Below are positions 54,953 to 64,000 of a stretch of DNA of 64,000 nucleotides, piece after piece. The notes beneath the pieces were generated by a model that was not told the origin of the DNA, searched no databases, and saw only the letters and a program-made list of their open reading frames with translations. The stretch comes from Aquidulcibacter sp. GTDB lineage: Bacteria > Pseudomonadota > Alphaproteobacteria > Caulobacterales > Aquidulcibacteraceae. The stretch spans positions 33,496 through 97,495 of the forward strand of contig NZ_JADCBK010000027.1 in NCBI RefSeq assembly GCF_020253525.1. Reading direction: 5' to 3'. Position 1 is the first letter of the stretch. Each line of letters opens with the position of its first letter. Made by a program: the position numbers and the translations under genes.

Positions 54953-56941
54953 ATGATTTCGACCCGTGCCATCGTCCTTGCCCTTACGCTTTCTGTCTCG
55001 CCTATGGCGGTGGCGATTGCAACGGCCCAGACTGCCGCAACCACGCCTGCACCTGCTGCGGTGGAGACCCGAACTGTTGGGCAATTGGTGATGCAAAATG
55101 TGCCGGTCACGCCCGAAGCCGTTCGGGAACGCTTGATCCAATACACAAATACGCGCGCTGCCTCGTTTCAGGATTTTCTGCCCGATGGCGGCATTCTGAT
55201 TTCCACGCGCTTTGGCGATGTGCCGCAAATCCATGAGGTCAAAATGCCGATGGGGGCACGCAGCCAATTGACCTATTATGCTGAACCCGTAGGGGGTGCG
55301 GCGGTCCGGCCAAATTCGGGTGGTAGCTTCGTTTTTGGCAAGGATAAGGGTGGGGATGAGTTCACCCAAGCCTATCTGTTTGACCGTGCCACAGGTCTTG
55401 CGAAAGCCTTTACCGAACCTGGCACCCAAAACGCGGGTATCCGCTTTACCAAGGATGGTAAGCTGGCAGCTTGGACAGTAACCCGAAATGGCACGGCCGT
55501 GCGCGATATTGTGATTGCTAATCCAGACCAACCTGAAAGCCGCCGCTTGGTCTATCGCGCAGAAGGCGGCTTTGGCATCGCTGACCTATCTGATGATGGC
55601 AAGACCATTCTTTTGGGGCAAGGAATCTCGGTCAATTACTCCAAGCGTTGGGTTTTGGATGTTGCGACTGGCACATTGACGCCCATCACGCCCGATCTGA
55701 AAGTCTCCTATGATGGCGGGACTTTCGCGGCAGACGGCAAGTCGATTTATATCCTGACGGACGAAGGCTCTGAGTTTTCCTATCTGGTTCAATTGGACTT
55801 GGCGACCGGTGCCCGGACCCGCGTGTCGCCTGCCATGAATTGGGATGTTGAAGGCTATGACCTTTCCCCAGATGGTAAAACCTTGGCCTTTACGGTCAAT
55901 GAGAATGGTCTTTCGAAACTCTATCTGCAAAGCACAGCAAAGGGCGCGAAGGCGGAGTTGGTTGCTTTGCCAGTTGGCACCGTCGGTGGCGTCGATTGGG
56001 ACCCCTCGTCCAAACGGCTTGGGATGACAATTTCCACCGCCAAAGCGCCGGGCGATGCTTATACGTATGATGTTGCGACCAAAAAGCTGACCCGTTGGAC
56101 GATGAGCGAAATCGGGGGCTTAAATCCTGATAGTTTCGTCGAGCCAAGCTTCTTCAACTATCCAACCTTTGACAAGGTTGATGGTAAGCCGCGCACCATT
56201 CCAGCCTTTATCTACAAGCCAAAGAACGCGAGTGCGTCAAACCAAGCCCCGGTGATCATCAATATCCATGGCGGTCCAGAAGGCCAATCGCGTCCAGGCT
56301 TCTCCTCCACGGTGCAATATTGGGTGAATGAGCTTGGTGCGGCCGTGATTTTCCCGAACGTGCGTGGGTCAACCGGCTATGGCAAGACCTATGTCGATCT
56401 TGATAATGGCTTCAAGCGGGAAGATTCGGTCAAAGATATTGGTGCGCTTCTGGATTGGATTGCGACCCAACCAGATTTGAACCAGCGCAAAGTCGTGGTC
56501 TATGGTGGCTCCTATGGCGGCTATATGGTGCTTGCCAGCATGACCAATTTCAATGACCGTCTCGCCGGTGGCATCAATATTGTCGGCATCTCGCACTTCG
56601 CGACTTTCCTACAAAACACCAATGGCTATCGTCGTGACTTGCGCCGTGTCGAATATGGCGATGAGCGCGATCCAGCCATGCGTGCCTTCCATGAAAAGAT
56701 CGCGCCTTTGAACAATGCGCATAAGATCACCAAGCCCCTCTTTGTGATCCAAGGCGCGAACGACCCACGCGTACCCATGTCCGAGGCCGATCAGATCGTC
56801 GCGAAGGTTCGCAATAATGGTGGCCAAGTCTGGTACATGGTTGCCAAGGATGAGGGCCATGGATTTGCCAAGAAGAGCAATCGTGACGCCCAACGCGAAG
56901 CTGAAACCCTGTTCTTCCAGCAGGTTTTTGGAGCAAAATAG
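54953..56941 (+). CDS. Exported S9-family prolyl oligopeptidase-like peptidase
   Basis: A 662-residue protein from ATG 54953, set by AAGGAG 7 nt upstream; the frame opens earlier, but there is no RBS there. A signal peptide (MISTRAIVLALTLSVSPMAVAIATAQ in part) directs it to the periplasm. It has a beta-propeller-like domain (about 60-400) with repeated D-G-K turns and a C-terminal alpha/beta-hydrolase: nucleophile Ser520 in GGSYGG, acid in QGANDPRVP and base His in DEGHGFAKK. The oxyanion motif HGGPEGQ is present. Such enzymes cleave short peptides. Confidence 0.9.
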   Translation: MISTRAIVLALTLSVSPMAVAIATAQTAATTPAPAAVETRTVGQLVMQNVPVTPEAVRERLIQYTNTRAASFQDFLPDGGILISTRFGDVPQIHEVKMPMGARSQLTYYAEPVGGAAVRPNSGGSFVFGKDKGGDEFTQAYLFDRATGLAKAFTEPGTQNAGIRFTKDGKLAAWTVTRNGTAVRDIVIANPDQPESRRLVYRAEGGFGIADLSDDGKTILLGQGISVNYSKRWVLDVATGTLTPITPDLKVSYDGGTFAADGKSIYILTDEGSEFSYLVQLDLATGARTRVSPAMNWDVEGYDLSPDGKTLAFTVNENGLSKLYLQSTAKGAKAELVALPVGTVGGVDWDPSSKRLGMTISTAKAPGDAYTYDVATKKLTRWTMSEIGGLNPDSFVEPSFFNYPTFDKVDGKPRTIPAFIYKPKNASASNQAPVIINIHGGPEGQSRPGFSSTVQYWVNELGAAVIFPNVRGSTGYGKTYVDLDNGFKREDSVKDIGALLDWIATQPDLNQRKVVVYGGSYGGYMVLASMTNFNDRLAGGINIVGISHFATFLQNTNGYRRDLRRVEYGDERDPAMRAFHEKIAPLNNAHKITKPLFVIQGANDPRVPMSEADQIVAKVRNNGGQVWYMVAKDEGHGFAKKSNRDAQREAETLFFQQVFGAK

Positions 56942-56960
56942 CCCAGGTTAGGCTGTGCTG

Positions 56961-58118
56961 TTACGCAGTGAATACGCGTGACAGCACAGCTTGACTGTCT
57001 AGACCCCAAGCATTGGTAAGGCCTTGGGCAAAAAGGTGGCGGACGTCATTCGCCGGGACCAGATCACGATCCTCATAAAGCCGGTTCAAGCCGGGCCAAT
57101 CACCCAGCATCTTGCCGCCCTTCACAGCACCGCCCAATAGGAAGGAAACCCCGCCAGTCCCATGATCTGTGCCGCCCGTGCCATTGACCCGCACGGTACG
57201 CCCGAATTCTGTGGCAATCACAACCGTCGTAGTCGCCCACACCGGGCCTAGACCCTCACGCAAGGCCTTAATGGCAGCATCTAGGGCCTCCAATCGATTG
57301 GCTAATTGGCCTTGGGCACCACCTTGGTTGGCATGGGTGTCCCAGCCTTCAAACGAGAGGACAGCACCCGCAGGTCCACCAGGGGCCGCTAGAATGCGGG
57401 CGGCAGCACTTGTCAAAGGCGCATAGGCCCCTTGGCGGCCACGGCCTTCGTTACCACCCATCATGGTGCCACCATCTGCAATGCGATCGGTCTCAATCGC
57501 CATGGCCAATGCGTTGGACAGCATGGCATCGCCTGCATAGAGGTCTGACAGGCGTGCCAACGTGTCCATATCGCTTTCTGGCGCCAAGGGCGGTGCCCAA
57601 GATGTGGCTTTAGCTGGACCGCGCAAGACCAAGGGAATGGTTCGGCCGATGGCAACCCCTTCCTGATGAGGCCCATTGGGCAGCATGGCCAAAGCGCGGT
57701 TCATCCAGCCAGAGCGCGCGCTGGTCATCTGTGTGGTTCCCGCTTCGAGCAAGTCTTGCGCGTCAAAGTGCGACCGCTCCCGGTACGGGCTGGCTGCTGC
57801 GTGCATGAAGGACATGTGGCCCTTTTGCCAAAGCCCGTGCATTTCCTTTAGGGCGGGGTGAAGACCAAAACCGTCCACCAATGGCAGGGTCCCATTTGGC
57901 CCACCCGGTCCGTCCAGAGCAATCGCGCCGCGAAAGCTCTGATAGTTTGGATCGCCATAGGGCACGACCGCCGTAAGGCCGTCCATCGCGCCCCGCAGGA
58001 TGATGAAGACGAATTTGCCAGATGTTGTCGCGGCTTGAGCAAAGCTTGCCGTTCCACCCAACATGGCGAGAGATAGGCCTGAAAGGCCAGCGGTGAGGAG
58101 CGTGCGGCGGTTGGTCAT
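56961..58118 (-). CDS. DUF1501 family protein, Tat-exported
   Basis: A 385-residue protein with a twin-Arg signal (TNRRTLLTAG, about 30 residues) from ATG 58118; the frame extends upstream into the DUF1800 gene, but those residues are antisense-like. KFVFIILRGAMDGLTAVVPYGDP and VVIATEFGRTVRVNGTGGTDHGTGG are DUF1501 features of an alkaline-phosphatase-like fold. Function unknown. It overlaps the DUF1800 stop by 4 nt, and the two are almost always found together. Confidence 0.88.
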   Translation of the reverse strand: MTNRRTLLTAGLSGLSLAMLGGTASFAQAATTSGKFVFIILRGAMDGLTAVVPYGDPNYQSFRGAIALDGPGGPNGTLPLVDGFGLHPALKEMHGLWQKGHMSFMHAAASPYRERSHFDAQDLLEAGTTQMTSARSGWMNRALAMLPNGPHQEGVAIGRTIPLVLRGPAKATSWAPPLAPESDMDTLARLSDLYAGDAMLSNALAMAIETDRIADGGTMMGGNEGRGRQGAYAPLTSAAARILAAPGGPAGAVLSFEGWDTHANQGGAQGQLANRLEALDAAIKALREGLGPVWATTTVVIATEFGRTVRVNGTGGTDHGTGGVSFLLGGAVKGGKMLGDWPGLNRLYEDRDLVPANDVRHLFAQGLTNAWGLDSQAVLSRVFTA

Positions 58119-59518
58119 CTGCGTTGAAACTCCGGGCTCATAAGGGCAAGCACAATGCCTTGACGGGCGGTTTGGGCGCGCGAGATAGCTGTTTTGGTTT
58201 TGTCTGTGAGGGCAGGGCCAAGGGCGGTTTCCGCAAAGGCCAAGGGCTGGAACGTCTCGCCAATCACATCGGCGGCAAGGTTTGCCCAATCAATCCGCTT
58301 AAGAATCGCGTCGGGCGCGGCCCACTCACTGGCGACATCTGGCCAGCCCTTTGGACTGGGTGCCCGCCACGGGGTTTGACCCAATTGCTCGAAGGTTGAT
58401 CGCAGGGCCTGCGTCGACGTGGCGTTGGCACCGCTTGCCCGCATGGTTGAGAGCAAAAAGTCATTCGGGGTTTTGAATTTTTGGGCCTCTGGGGTCCAAG
58501 CTTCGGGACTTTGAACCAGCGTTTTGGCTAAAGCAGATAGATCACCGCGGCTCTGCAGGAAGGCGTTTTCAAGCCGTGTTACAAGGGCCGGGGGCGGGTC
58601 ATCGGCCACAAAATGCTGGGCAAGTTTGAAGGCGATCCGCTTTGCCACCGATGGCTGGCGCGCCAAATGGGCCAGGATATCAAGCGCTTGCCGCTCTCCG
58701 GTGGCGGGGAAGTTTTTGCCAAGGATTGTGCGACTGCCCGGTTCGTGCAGCGCAGATACGAATATGGTGGTGCCCATCTCTGCGCCTTGCGCCAATCGAC
58801 GCACGCGAGGCCCTGCAACCGTCCACCCTGTAAGGGCGCGGGCAAATTCGGTGACATCGGCTTGGGTATAGCCCCCATCGGCTCCCAACGTATGAAGCTC
58901 AAGGATTTCACGCGCCAGATTTTCATTCAAACCCGCGACCCGCCTGCGACCTTGTTGGTTTTGCGCAGCTTGCGAATTTGGACCAATCGACTGTGCCTGA
59001 TCGAGATAAATGAGCATGCCGACATGGGTGTCAGCCTTCACAAGCAAGTCCTCGAACCGACCCCAGACATGTGGTCGAATGGCTTCGCGCTCAAAAGAGC
59101 CCGGAAAGGGCGTAGTCTGCAAATTGCGCGCGGCCATGGTGAAATGGTTTGACCAGAACTGGACCCAACGCTCAGCAAAGGGGGCTGGGGTTGTCACCGC
59201 ATGCTGAATGCGGGCTTCAATTTCTGGACCTGTCGTTTTGCTGATGAGGTCAGCTAAGCGCACACGTTCGTCGACATTTGCGGCCGGATTGGGTGATTGA
59301 GCGTTGCGTTGTTGGGCCGCGCGCGCCTGCTGATAGCCTTGTAGGGCTTCAAAGGCTTGGGCGCTGGATAACAGACCGTTTGCCGGGAGGTTGGTGGATG
59401 CGGCGTTGCCAATTTGGCTCATAAGCCAAGCCTTTGGGTCGCGTGCAATCTGGGCAAGTTCGCCGGGCCTAGCCCCTAGTCCGAATCGATTGGCAGCAAT
59501 GACAGCATTTAGGCTCAT
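58115..59518 (-). CDS. DUF1800 family protein
   Basis: A 467-residue protein. It begins SLNAVIAANRFGLGARPGEL, typical of DUF1800, with ERWVQFWSNHFTMAARN, NENLAREILELHTLGADGGYTQADVTEFARALTGWTV and FKTPNDFLLSTMRA following in order. It has no obvious signal peptide from this start. The pair with DUF1501 is thought to be exported and envelope-linked, but the role is not known. It is the upstream gene of the operon, 70 nt from yggS's end. Confidence 0.88.
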   Translation of the reverse strand: MSLNAVIAANRFGLGARPGELAQIARDPKAWLMSQIGNAASTNLPANGLLSSAQAFEALQGYQQARAAQQRNAQSPNPAANVDERVRLADLISKTTGPEIEARIQHAVTTPAPFAERWVQFWSNHFTMAARNLQTTPFPGSFEREAIRPHVWGRFEDLLVKADTHVGMLIYLDQAQSIGPNSQAAQNQQGRRRVAGLNENLAREILELHTLGADGGYTQADVTEFARALTGWTVAGPRVRRLAQGAEMGTTIFVSALHEPGSRTILGKNFPATGERQALDILAHLARQPSVAKRIAFKLAQHFVADDPPPALVTRLENAFLQSRGDLSALAKTLVQSPEAWTPEAQKFKTPNDFLLSTMRASGANATSTQALRSTFEQLGQTPWRAPSPKGWPDVASEWAAPDAILKRIDWANLAADVIGETFQPLAFAETALGPALTDKTKTAISRAQTARQGIVLALMSPEFQRR

Positions 59519-59588
59519 GATACTGGCGCCTCCTTAGTGGGTCTAACGCACTGCCATCTCCATTCCGTCGCGCGACCTACCAAAGGAT

Positions 59589-60257
59589 CTAAGCTGGCCG
59601 TACGCGCTCCCCAAATAATGCTGAACCGACACGAACGTGCGTTGCACCCAATCTAATGGCGGTTTCAAAATCGCCGCTCATGCCCATTGAAAGGACCGAC
59701 AAGCCATGGCGTTGGGCCAGCTTGGCTAGAAGGGCAAAATGCATCGCAGGCTCTTCATCCTCCGGTGGAATGCACATGAGCCCCTCGATCGACAAGTTAT
59801 GTTCGGCGCATAGTGCCAACAAGGCTGGAAGGTCACGTGGCGCAACCCCAGCCTTTTGTTCCTCTTCACCGGTATTTACTTGGACCAAGAGCCTTGGAAG
59901 TTTGTGACCTGTCTGAGCCAGTTTCGCCAAGGTTTGAACCAACTTCGGACGATCCACCGTTTCGATGACATCGAACAAAGCGATGGCGTCTTCGGCCTTA
60001 TTGCTTTGAAGTGGGCCAATCAAATGTAGGGTAAGGTCCGGGTGGGCTTTGCGGCGATCTGCCCATCGGCCTTGGGCTTCTTGCACGCGGTTTTCGCCAA
60101 AGACGCGGAGGCCAGCGGCCAAAGCAGCTTCGATTCGGTCTTCAGGTTGAACTTTTGACACCGCGACCAAGGTGACGCTGTCGTTCGGCCTTTGGCTTGC
60201 TTGCGCGGCCTGCTTGATCCGGCCCGTGATTTCGGCGATGCGTTGGTTTATGTCCAT
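59589..60257 (-). CDS. yggS: Pyridoxal-phosphate homeostasis protein
   Basis: A 222-residue PLP-binding protein (PROSC/YggS): PLP Lys in VTLVAVSKVQPEDRIEAAL, GENRVQEAQGRW, HLIGPLQSNKAEDAI, VNTGEEEQKAGV, LSMGMSGDFETAIRLGATHVRVGSALFG. It regulates the cell's PLP pool and has no known enzymatic activity. It is divergent from the ThiE-like gene, and the two start codons overlap by 2 nt, so any promoter for one lies inside the other. Confidence 0.95.
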   Translation of the reverse strand: MDINQRIAEITGRIKQAAQASQRPNDSVTLVAVSKVQPEDRIEAALAAGLRVFGENRVQEAQGRWADRRKAHPDLTLHLIGPLQSNKAEDAIALFDVIETVDRPKLVQTLAKLAQTGHKLPRLLVQVNTGEEEQKAGVAPRDLPALLALCAEHNLSIEGLMCIPPEDEEPAMHFALLAKLAQRHGLSVLSMGMSGDFETAIRLGATHVRVGSALFGERVRPA

Positions 60258-60840
60258 GCCAAGGCTTCTAGCCGCCCTGCGCTCATTCCGAAAGCCCGTG
60301 ACGTCAGGCTATCCGCGTCTTATTGTGCTTACAGACGCCGCGCGGGGTTATGACCTGGCACGTCAGGCTGCGGCTTGTCCGCCAGAGTCGATTCTCATCG
60401 AGCGGACCTATGGCAAAAAGCCAACAGCGCTTAGGGGCCCTCGTGGTCGAGGGCCGATCCGGTTAGCAACCGTTCCTCCGCGTGTGGCCCGGCAGACTCA
60501 GCTGGATGGGATTCATTGGCCAGAAAGGCGTCTAAGGCTGCGCCATCGTAGTAAGACCTCTGACCTGATCGAGACCGCATCAGCCCATCGGGGCCTGAGC
60601 ATCGCAAAAGCACGGCAGCTGGGCATCAAAGCGATTCTGGTTTCGGTGGCTTTTCCGAGCCAAAGCCCAAGCGCGAATGGCCCGGGCGCAGGTCGACCTA
60701 AAGGCGCGATTCGCTTAGCCTTGCTTCAACGTGCGTTCCCATCCTGCGATTTGTATGCACTTGGCGGAATTCAGGCCAAGACGGTGCGCTTGCTTGCACG
60801 CAGCAACCTTTATGGTGTGGCCCTGATTAGTGGATTGTGA
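60256..60840 (+). CDS. Thiamine-phosphate-synthase-like (TenI/ThiE) protein, degenerate
   Basis: A 194-residue TIM-barrel-like protein from ATG 60256 (ATG 60250 is also in frame). Remnants of ThiE/TenI: LIVLTDAARG, DGIHWPE (compare DGVHLGQ), TASAHRGLSIAKARQLGIKAILVSVAFPSQS (compare the GADYVLFGPIFPT region), and the C-terminal YALGGIQAKTVRLL...GVALISGL (compare AIGGI and GVAVVSA). The N-terminal phosphate and pyrimidine-binding residues of ThiE are not seen. It is likely a paralogue without thiamin-synthase activity. No TPP riboswitch is present. Confidence 0.7.
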   Translation: MPRLLAALRSFRKPVTSGYPRLIVLTDAARGYDLARQAAACPPESILIERTYGKKPTALRGPRGRGPIRLATVPPRVARQTQLDGIHWPERRLRLRHRSKTSDLIETASAHRGLSIAKARQLGIKAILVSVAFPSQSPSANGPGAGRPKGAIRLALLQRAFPSCDLYALGGIQAKTVRLLARSNLYGVALISGL

Positions 60841-60883
60841 GGCTAACGAAGGCTGTTGGCTCCCGAAGCAGCCAAACTAAAGC

Positions 60884-61348
60884 TTAGAATTTGAAAGCTG
60901 ATTCGACTTTGACGCCGGGCTCACGACGCTGAGAGCGTTCGCGGTTCTGAGAAACACCGAGTTGCTCGTTCGGCACAACAACTTCGCCACCGACGCGGAA
61001 TTTTGGCGATACCTGATAAAAGGCACCTGCCAATGTACGGCCCGAATTTTGGCCATTACGCGGGGTTAGGGCAGTTGGTGGGTCTTGCTGAACGCCAAAG
61101 GTCATCCCCCAACGGCTGCGCGGATCAACCTTTACAGCAGCCTTAAGCTCACCCCGAGGAACCCAAGCGTTTGCCCCATCGCGCACTTCAGAGCCAAACG
61201 TGAATCGCTCATACCAAGGCGCTTGTGCTGTTTGAGCTGTCGACGTTGTTGGATTTACAGTCTTTTGGTCACGCGCAAGGGCTTGACCACCACTCATCAC
61301 CATGAGTGTTGCCAAACTTGCTGCCATGATCAAACGGCTACCAAACAC
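60884..61348 (-). CDS. ntrZ: NtrZ-like periplasmic protein
   Basis: A 154-residue exported protein with a signal peptide (cleavage near GGQALA). APWYERFTFGSE, NAWVPRGELKAAVKVDPRSRWGMTFGVQ (in part) and LAGAFYQVSPKFRVGGEVVVPNEQL (in part) resemble what I recall of NtrZ, a periplasmic inhibitor of the NtrY kinase in Caulobacter. No ntrY/ntrX is in the window. A short beta-strand-rich body agrees with an outer-membrane-like half-barrel as an alternative. The symbol is tentative. Confidence 0.5.
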   Translation of the reverse strand: MFGSRLIMAASLATLMVMSGGQALARDQKTVNPTTSTAQTAQAPWYERFTFGSEVRDGANAWVPRGELKAAVKVDPRSRWGMTFGVQQDPPTALTPRNGQNSGRTLAGAFYQVSPKFRVGGEVVVPNEQLGVSQNRERSQRREPGVKVESAFKF

Positions 61349-61644
61349 GCCAAACTTCCCTTTCAGACCATCTAGTGAACGAAGATGACTGCTATTCTTT
61401 ACTATTTCCTTGCGTGGTTAAGAGCAATCCTAAATTGTTGTGAACTTCTGCATTCAAGTGAATTTGCTGCCCATCGCGTCAATATAGTGATGAATCTGCA
61501 ACGCGTAGGCCAGACGCTGACGCCCCGCGGGCAGTGTTGCTGGCATTGGATCGCACCTTTGACTCTAGCGCAAGAACAGCTTCATGCTATAGACCCATGG
61601 CTTTCCGTCCGGGGCGGGCGGGGGAGCTAGTCTGGAGCATGCCA

Positions 61645-62157
61645 ATGCGCGTCGTCGCGCCTACACTCATCGTCGCACTCATGGTCGCAACCGGTTTGGG
61701 TGGCTGCGCCACCCGCGCAAAGACGACTTCGACCGATCAAGCTGCTGCTGCCGCTGCTGCACCGCAGGCAAAGAAGGCACGGACAGGCCTGTTCTCAGGC
61801 CGCTCTGCTAAGGGCACTGGCGAAGCCGGTATCGGTGTGAATGCTTTCTTGTGGCGGGCAACGCTTGATACCTTGAACTTTATGCCACTTCTGGACTCAG
61901 ATCCATTTGGCGGCACCTATGTCACGGACTGGCATTCGGTTGCCGAAAAGCCAGATGAGCGCTTCAAGGTGCAAGTCTATATTCTCGACACGCGCTTGCG
62001 CGCCGATGGCCTGTCGGTCCAAGTTTTCCGTCAAGCAAAAGACGTAACCGGGTCGTGGGTAGATGCCACGGTCGACCCCGATACGGCTATTCAGATTGAA
62101 AACGCGATTCTGACCCGAGCACGTCAGTTGCGCATCTCTCAACTCGAAACGCGCTAA
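61645..62157 (+). CDS. DUF3576 lipoprotein
   Basis: A 170-residue lipoprotein with lipobox GLGGC. ATG 61645 is chosen because GGAG lies 7 nt upstream (ATG 61639 is too close, and ATG 61534 is out of the conserved part). After an Ala-rich linker, GIGVNAFLWRATLDTLNFMPLLDSDPFGGTYVTDWH (in part) and FKVQVYILDTRLRADGLSVQVFRQ (in part) mark DUF3576. Such genes precede leuS in many alphaproteobacteria, where lptE follows leuS, so an outer-membrane link is plausible. A candidate TTGACT -35 lies near 61558. Confidence 0.85.
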   Translation: MRVVAPTLIVALMVATGLGGCATRAKTTSTDQAAAAAAAPQAKKARTGLFSGRSAKGTGEAGIGVNAFLWRATLDTLNFMPLLDSDPFGGTYVTDWHSVAEKPDERFKVQVYILDTRLRADGLSVQVFRQAKDVTGSWVDATVDPDTAIQIENAILTRARQLRISQLETR

Positions 62158-62337
62158 TAGAATTTAGCCAGCGCGCCTGTGAGATTTGTCAGCCTGGCCC
62201 TGCGTCGGGACTGGCGTAACTGCCTGTGTCTGCTTGGCAGCGCGCCTGCTTTTAGGGCAAAGACATACTGGGTATTTGGCTGTTCGGTGCTGGACCGTTC
62301 ACCCATTGGATTTGGTCTAAGGCAATAAGGGTCTTTT

Positions 62338-64000
62338 ATGGCTGCACGTTACAATCATCGCGAAACCGAACCGCGCCAACGCGCGCGCTGGGACGCTGCC
62401 AAATTGTTCGAGGCTGGCCCACCCGATCCCTCGCGTGCCAAGTGCTACGTGTTGGAAATGTTCCCTTATCCATCGGGCCGCATTCATATTGGTCACGTCC
62501 GCAACTATGCCATGGGTGACGTGATCGCGCGGCGGCGTCGCGCGGCAGGTGATCAAGTTCTCCATCCTATGGGGTGGGACGCTTTCGGTCTGCCCGCCGA
62601 AAATGCTGCGCGCGAACGGGGCGCACATCCTGGAACGTGGACGCGCCAGAATATCGACGCCATGCGTGCCCAATTGCAACAATTGGGTTTTGCGATCGAC
62701 TGGTCGCGTGAATTCGCCACCTGCGAACCATCCTATTACCGCCATCAGCAGAAAATGTTCTTGGACTTTCTCGAAGCGGGCCTTGTGTATCGCAAGAAGA
62801 GCAAGGTGAACTGGGACCCCGTTGAGAATACGGTTCTGGCCAATGAACAGGTCGTCGATGGTCGCGGCTGGCGTTCTGGAGCCTTGGTTGAGCAACGCTA
62901 TTTGGAACAATGGATGTTCCAGATCACGCGCTATGGCGAGGAATTAATCGCCGCGTTGGAAGAATTGACTGGCTGGCCTGAAAAAGTGCGCATCATGCAG
63001 CACAATTGGATTGGCAGATCCGAGGGCTTGCGCTTTCGGTTCCAGTTTGACTCCACAACGCCATCGCCGATCGGTGGGGAGTTGGAAGTTTACACAACCC
63101 GACCCGACACGCTCTTCGGGGCTTCATTTGCAGGCATTTCGGTGGACCATCCAATTGCTTTAGCTTTGGCCGAAGCCAACCCAGCACTCGCGGAATTTTG
63201 CGAGTCCTGTCGGCGTGCGGGTACCTCGGAAGAGGCCATTGAGACCCAAGAAAAGCGTGGGTTTGATACCGGCCTGCGCGTTGTTCACCCATTTGACGCA
63301 AGCCAAACCTTGCCCGTTTGGATCGCGAACTTCGTGCTGATGGATTATGGCACCGGGGCCATCTTTGCGTGCCCCGCACATGACCAGCGCGATTATGAGT
63401 TTGCAACAAAATATAATCTGCCGATCAAGCCAGTGATCCTGCCCGAAGGCGCGGATCCTCGCGCGGTGACATTGGAAAATGGACCCTATCTGGGCCAGGG
63501 CAACGTGTTCAACTCTGACTTCTTGGACGGGATGACAAGCGAGGACGCTAAGTCTGCCGCCATGGATCGGATGGAGGCTTTGGGGGCAGGACAGCGCACG
63601 GTGAACTTCCGCCTGCGGGATTGGGGCGTGTCGCGCCAGCGCTATTGGGGCTGCCCGATCCCGATCATCCACTGTAAGACCTGCGGTCCAGTCGGTGTGC
63701 CGGAAGACCAATTGCCCGTGACTTTGCCCGAGGATGTGACCTTCGACAAACCGGGCAATCCTTTGGACCATCATCCAAGCTGGAAGCACGTCGACTGCCC
63801 AAAATGTGGGGCGCCAGCGCTGCGTGAGACCGATACGCTCGATACCTTCGTCGATTCATCCTGGTATTGGGCGCGTTTTTGTGGCCAGCCAGAAGATCGG
63901 CCAACCGACTTAGCGGCTGTCTCTCATTGGTTGCCGGTTGACCACTATATTGGCGGGGTTGAGCACGCAGTCTTGCACTTGCTCTATTCGCGCTTTTTTG
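62338..64000 (+). CDS. leuS: Leucyl-tRNA synthetase, 5' part (runs off the window)
   Basis: Class I synthetase charging tRNA-Leu. About 554 codons are present of an expected 860; the gene is cut by the window edge. Motifs: [21 protein letters not shown] (HIGH; in part), [13 protein letters not shown], the CP1 editing domain with [12 protein letters not shown] and [21 protein letters not shown], then [16 protein letters not shown] and a zinc-finger-like CKTCG. ATG 62338 is the start. The 180-nt leader holds an 11-bp direct repeat (CAGCGCGCCTG at 62169 and 62238). Confidence 0.97.
   Translation, partial: MAARYNHRETEPRQRARWDAAKLFEAGPPDPSRAKCYVLEMFPYPSGRIHIGHVRNYAMGDVIARRRRAAGDQVLHPMGWDAFGLPAENAARERGAHPGTWTRQNIDAMRAQLQQLGFAIDWSREFATCEPSYYRHQQKMFLDFLEAGLVYRKKSKVNWDPVENTVLANEQVVDGRGWRSGALVEQRYLEQWMFQITRYGEELIAALEELTGWPEKVRIMQHNWIGRSEGLRFRFQFDSTTPSPIGGELEVYTTRPDTLFGASFAGISVDHPIALALAEANPALAEFCESCRRAGTSEEAIETQEKRGFDTGLRVVHPFDASQTLPVWIANFVLMDYGTGAIFACPAHDQRDYEFATKYNLPIKPVILPEGADPRAVTLENGPYLGQGNVFNSDFLDGMTSEDAKSAAMDRMEALGAGQRTVNFRLRDWGVSRQRYWGCPIPIIHCKTCGPVGVPEDQLPVTLPEDVTFDKPGNPLDHHPSWKHVDCPKCGAPALRETDTLDTFVDSSWYWARFCGQPEDRPTDLAAVSHWLPVDHYIGGVEHAVLHLLYSRFF

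Noticed and set aside
60172..60256. TPP riboswitch for the ThiE-like gene
   Set aside because: No THI-box pattern; the upstream sequence is yggS coding DNA.

Overview
The window is chromosomal DNA of an alphaproteobacterium, most likely from the Caulobacterales (a Caulobacter, Hyphomonas or Maricaulis type of organism). The evidence is a CtrA cell-cycle regulator, a DivL-type kinase with Tyr in place of the phosphorylatable His, a ChvI/ChvG two-component pair, an NtrZ-like periplasmic protein, short flagellins, and divergent fliI-fliJ and ctrA. No species is claimed. GC content looks to be in the high fifties by eye. No rRNA, tRNA, CRISPR array, transposase or prophage gene was seen.

Layout. 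1-9.7 kb holds housekeeping genes: purH, nth, a DUF2244 gene, gloA, a lipoprotein hydrolase, glmS, a family 2 glycosyltransferase and tkt. 9.8-13.8 kb holds an orphan small gene, chvI-chvG, a LysE exporter and its divergent Lrp/AsnC regulator. 13.8-15.7 kb is a lower-GC three-gene cassette: a dual-OB-like protein followed by two DUF488 proteins, with its own promoter. 15.8-19.1 kb holds sdhC-sdhD-sdhA without sdhB, then an orphan P-loop protein. 19.3-25.2 kb holds an outer-membrane receptor and rpmH-rnpA-yidC-yihA. 25.5-29.5 kb holds a soluble hybrid kinase convergent with divL. 29.6-40.7 kb contains putrescine catabolism genes (gabD and a puuB-like oxidase together, an spuC-like transaminase 7 kb away, linked by the same palindromic operator). 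Interspersed are mch (ethylmalonyl-CoA pathway), a HIT protein, cysQ, an amidotransferase, rarD and asd. 40.8-51.4 kb is the ctrA/fliI/fliJ region with xerD, a proline-rich exported protein, a UvrD/PcrA helicase and two flagellins. 51.5-64 kb holds mdh, hemW-rdgB, an S9 peptidase, a DUF1501-DUF1800 pair, yggS, a degenerate ThiE-like gene, an NtrZ-like gene, a DUF3576 lipoprotein and the 5' part of leuS.

The most interesting items are these. (1) An unannotated, about 70-nt small RNA candidate lies at 37098-37167, bracketed by a textbook sigma-54 promoter and a strong intrinsic terminator. (2) The dual-OB/DUF488/DUF488 cassette may be an accessory or defence-type module. (3) A perfect 18-bp palindrome and a 32-bp near-perfect palindrome share the core TTTGTTATAACAAA and sit at the puuB-like and spuC-like genes, which implies one dedicated repressor. 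(4) CtrA-type TTAA-N6-TTAAC boxes lie upstream of both ctrA and divL. (5) Four GANTC sites cluster in the tkt intergenic region.

All calls come from reading the sequence and from recalled family features; no database search was run.
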